In this document: piece by piece, positions 61,713-64,000 of the stretch | Position numbering within the stretch: the stretch's first letter is position 1 | Layout of the letters: the number at the start of each line of letters is the position of its first letter | Assembly: GCF_020544465.1 (NCBI RefSeq) | Contig: NZ_CP066126.1 | Coordinates: 2,728,001 to 2,792,000 of the forward strand | Direction: 5' to 3' | DNA length: 64,000 bases | Origin: Chromobacterium rhizoryzae | Lineage (GTDB): Bacteria > Pseudomonadota > Gammaproteobacteria > Burkholderiales > Chromobacteriaceae | The notes under the pieces: model-generated | What the model was told of the DNA's origin: nothing | Seen by the model: only the letters and a program-made list of their open reading frames with translations | Databases searched by the model: none | Position numbers and translations under genes: made by a program

Positions 61713-62717
61713 TCAGTTCACCGGGCAGCGGTTGGCGGCGCGGTAATCCACCACCTTGATCTTGCCGCTGACGATGTCCTTGCGCGCCTGCAGAATCTTC
61801 TTCTCCATCTCAGGCGTGATCAGCGAACGGTTGTATTGGTCCAGCGCCCAGTCCACGCCGTTTTCCTTCAGGCCCATCAGCTTGACGTCCGGCTTCCACG
61901 CGCCGTTCTTGGCGTCGCGCATGGTTTCGTACACCGCGTTGTCCACGCGCTTGACCATGGAGGTCAGCACCACGCCCGGCTGCAGATAGTTCTGATTGCT
62001 GTCCACGCCGATGTAGAACTTCTTGGCGCCCTTGGCCGCCTGGATCACGCCCATATTGGACAGCGCCGCCGCGGCGAACACCACGTCCACGCCGCGATCG
62101 AACTGGCTCTTGGCCAATTCCCCGCCGCGCGCCGGGTCGTTGAAGGCGGCGTGGGTGGTGCCTATCATGTTCTGCATCACCACCGCCTTGGGATTGGCGT
62201 ACTTGGCGCCCTGGGCGTAACCGCAGCCGAAGGCGCGGATCAGCGGCACGTCCATGCCGCCCAGATAGCCCACCTTGCCGCTCTTGGACTTGAGCGCGGC
62301 GGCCATGCCCACCAGGAAGGAGCCTTCCTGCTCCTTGAAGGCGATGCTCTGCACATTCGGGCCCTTGGCCACCGAATCCACCAGCGTGAACTTCACCTTG
62401 GGGAATTCCTTGGCCACGGTCTCGATGGACTGGGTGTAGGCGAAGCCCACCGCCACCACCAGGTCGGCGCCCTTGCGCGCCATATTGCGCAGCATCTGCT
62501 CTTTCTGAGCGTCGTTGCTGACCTGGCCTTCGCGGTAGTTGATGTGGAATTCTTTCTTGAAACGTTCGGCGCCGTTGAATGCCGCTTCATTGAAGCTCTT
62601 GTCGAACTTGCCCGCCTGATCGTAGATCACGGCGACAGTGAAATCCTTGGCTGCAACCGGGCCTGCCAGCAAGATGGCAGCGGTTGCGCCTGCGATGTGT
62701 TTCAGCGCAAACGTCAT
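61713..62717 (-). CDS. BMP-family ABC-transporter substrate-binding protein
   Basis: 334-residue secreted binding protein with a signal peptide (cleavage about residue 23, AAKDF). FTVAVIYDQAGKFDKSFNEAAFNGAERF, GKVGYLGGMDVPLIRAFGCGYAQGAKYANP and FYIGVDSNQNYLQPGVVLTSMVKRVDNAV are classic for the Bmp/Med family, whose members usually bind nucleosides. No Cys lipobox is seen. No permease or ATPase genes are adjacent in the window. Confidence 0.9.
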   Translation of the reverse strand: MTFALKHIAGATAAILLAGPVAAKDFTVAVIYDQAGKFDKSFNEAAFNGAERFKKEFHINYREGQVSNDAQKEQMLRNMARKGADLVVAVGFAYTQSIETVAKEFPKVKFTLVDSVAKGPNVQSIAFKEQEGSFLVGMAAALKSKSGKVGYLGGMDVPLIRAFGCGYAQGAKYANPKAVVMQNMIGTTHAAFNDPARGGELAKSQFDRGVDVVFAAAALSNMGVIQAAKGAKKFYIGVDSNQNYLQPGVVLTSMVKRVDNAVYETMRDAKNGAWKPDVKLMGLKENGVDWALDQYNRSLITPEMEKKILQARKDIVSGKIKVVDYRAANRCPVN

Positions 62718-63138
62718 GTTTTATCTTTTCTATGTGGATTACAGGCGATGCGACAGCGCCGCGGGCGGCGTTGCCGGCGCTTCAAGCGAAAGACGGAGGG
62801 GGAAACCGAGTGGACCGCGGCTGCCGGAGCAGACGGGACGAAACAGAACCACGCCGCTGCGAACCGCAGCGGATACAACGCGCCAATTGAAGCTGCCGGA
62901 TTGTAGGCAGCCCGCCGCCGGCTGTAAACCGGCGTGGCCGAATCCTGCAACAACAGGTCGAAAAACGGACAGCCCGCCGTATGAGAGGCGGCACGGCGAG
63001 TGCGGCTTCGAAATGCTCATATACCAAACGTACATTCCGCTTTCTCAGCCGCGGCACCTTGTCCCGCTCCCGCTCGCTAGACTTTGAACAGGCTCTGAAA
63101 ACTAGGGCGACGGGCCGTCGGCAGCGCTCACCCCCCGC
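62718..63138. other. 421-bp intergenic region between the BMP-type gene and cysN
   Basis: Contains the upstream region of the BMP-type gene (minus strand) and a long copy of the dispersed repeat in its right half. Short open frames here are repeat-derived and lack starts or domains. I recognise no promoter with certainty. Confidence 0.5.
62953..63096. repeat. Intergenic GTTCA-ended repeat, copy 8 (full length)
   Basis: Interior: CGGCGAGTGCGGCTTCGAAA, then TGCTCATATACC, then ATTCCGCTTTCTCAGCCGCG, then CTTGTCCCGCTC. It ends AGACTTTGAACAGGCTCTGA, whose complement CTGTTCAAAGTCT is identical to the end of the copy at 10036. The order and orientation match the copy at 43471. Confidence 0.8.
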
Positions 63139-64000
63139 TCAGCGCGGAAACAGCTGGCCGATGTCCTTGGCCTCCCAGTGCGGGAAGTATTTGCGCACCA
63201 GCGCGTTCAACTCCAGCTCGAAGGCGCGCAAGCGCTGCAATTCGTCCTGCGGCGCGGCCGCCTGCTCCGTCCTGGCCGCCGTGATCATGCCGGCGCCGGC
63301 GGTGGCGTTGCTCAGCCGGTCGATCACGATGAAGCTGCCGGTGCCGCGGCAGGCGGCGTAAGCGTCTATCACCGCCGGCGCGTTCAGGCTGATCCGGCAC
63401 AGCGCGATCTCGTTCAGGTGCAGCGCCTCGGCCGGCTTCTGCTCCAGCGTGTTGACGTCCACCTGGTGCAGGATGGCCTCCACCCGGCCGGTGACGAATT
63501 TGCCGGCCAGCTTGAAGCCGTACTCCTTGCCGGCGCGCAAGGGCGCGTCCTGCATCCACACCAGATGCGCGTCCAGGCTGGCCGCCACCGCCGGCGGCGG
63601 CTGGTCGGCGCGCACCAGCATATCGCCGCGCGACACGTCGATCTCGTCTTCCAGCGTCAGCGTGATCGCCTCGCCGGCCCCGGCCGCGGCCAGTTCGCCC
63701 TCGTAAGCCACCACGGCCTTGACCTTGCTGCGGCGGCCGGACGGCAGCGCCAGCACCTCGTCGCCGGGGCGGATCTCGCCGGCGGCGATAGTGCCGCAGA
63801 AGCCGCGGAAGTCCAGATTGGGCCGGTTCACGTACTGCACCGGCAGGCGGAAGCCTTCCAGCGCCGCGTCGCTGCGCACTTCCACCGTTTCCAGCAACTG
63901 CATCAGCGTCGGCCCCTGATACCAGGGCGCGCCCTCGCCGCGGCTGACCACATTGTCGCCGCGCAGCGCGGAGATCGGCACAAAGCGGATGTCCGGAATC
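63139..64000 (-). CDS. cysN: Sulfate adenylyltransferase subunit 1, C-terminal part (cut by window end)
   Basis: Only the last 287 codons are present; the reading frame stays open to the window edge, so the GTPase domain and the start lie outside. The visible part covers the end of the G domain (FVPISALRGDNV, with YQGPTLMQLLETV) and the EF-Tu-like domains II and III (QYVNRPNLDFRGFCGTIAAG, DEIDVSRGDMLV, VDVNTLEQKPAEALHLNEIA). CysN couples GTP hydrolysis to APS formation by CysD. Confidence 0.93.
   Translation of the reverse strand, partial: IPDIRFVPISALRGDNVVSRGEGAPWYQGPTLMQLLETVEVRSDAALEGFRLPVQYVNRPNLDFRGFCGTIAAGEIRPGDEVLALPSGRRSKVKAVVAYEGELAAAGAGEAITLTLEDEIDVSRGDMLVRADQPPPAVAASLDAHLVWMQDAPLRAGKEYGFKLAGKFVTGRVEAILHQVDVNTLEQKPAEALHLNEIALCRISLNAPAVIDAYAACRGTGSFIVIDRLSNATAGAGMITAARTEQAAAPQDELQRLRAFELELNALVRKYFPHWEAKDIGQLFPR

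Overview
The window looks like a chromosomal segment of a GC-rich betaproteobacterium of the order Neisseriales, most likely Chromobacterium or a close relative. This is inferred from gene content (RibBX-type ribB, gntR/gntKT, a catecholate DHB operon in entCEBA order, a lipase with its foldase, prfC, metZ, a fad regulon) and from the strong GC bias at third codon positions. I see no rRNA, tRNA, CRISPR array, prophage or intact insertion sequence. The window is nearly all coding. Its unexplained parts are short intergenic palindromic repeats.

Layout. 1-5.2 kb: an efflux operon (outer-membrane lipoprotein, MarR, FUSC pump, DUF1656, HlyD adaptor). 5.3-11.4 kb, minus strand: a YpfJ-type metallopeptidase, then pgpA, thiL, nusB, ribH, ribB(X), a PP-loop ATPase and ribE. 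11.5-17.2 kb: a Fur-boxed TonB receptor, prfC, an MscS channel and a TetR regulator. 17.2-20.7 kb, minus: DAHP synthase, a small membrane protein, a LOG-type hydrolase and pheA. 20.9-28.2 kb: an MFS exporter with a coupled 39-residue peptide, pepD, bluB, a ProX-type deacylase, trpC, and a secreted lipase with its chaperone. 28.5-32.3 kb: a patatin-barrel outer-membrane protein, divergent from a PilZ-like protein. 32.4-42.1 kb, minus: a fatty-acid degradation block (thiolase, FadB-like, FadL, thioesterase, FadE, TetR) with PsrA-like operator palindromes upstream of fadL and the regulator gene. 42.3-48.2 kb: metZ, then a divergent module of DadA-like oxidase and DdpX D-Ala-D-Ala dipeptidase (minus) against a DppA-like binding protein and an M14-type hydrolase (plus).

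48.5-51.6 kb holds the most unusual locus. Three small proteins share a C-terminal Y-x10-[GS][DN]L helical segment, and they are followed by a radical SAM/SPASM enzyme with a zinc-ribbon-like tail. It has the layout of a peptide-modification (RiPP-like) system. 51.8-54.9 kb carries gluconate uptake (gntR, gntK, gntT) with a textbook GntR operator. 55-56.7 kb has a diguanylate cyclase and a degenerate DAHP-synthase paralogue. The paralogue diverges, across Fur boxes, from the 2,3-dihydroxybenzoate operon entCEBA (57.1-61.6 kb). The end holds a BMP-family binding protein and the 3' part of cysN, cut by the window edge.

A family of roughly 40-140 bp intergenic repeats occurs at least eight times, plus one terminal remnant. 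Their ends follow a T-R-A-G-A-A-n-n-T/G-G-T-T-C-A pattern and often coincide with the stop codon of a flanking gene.
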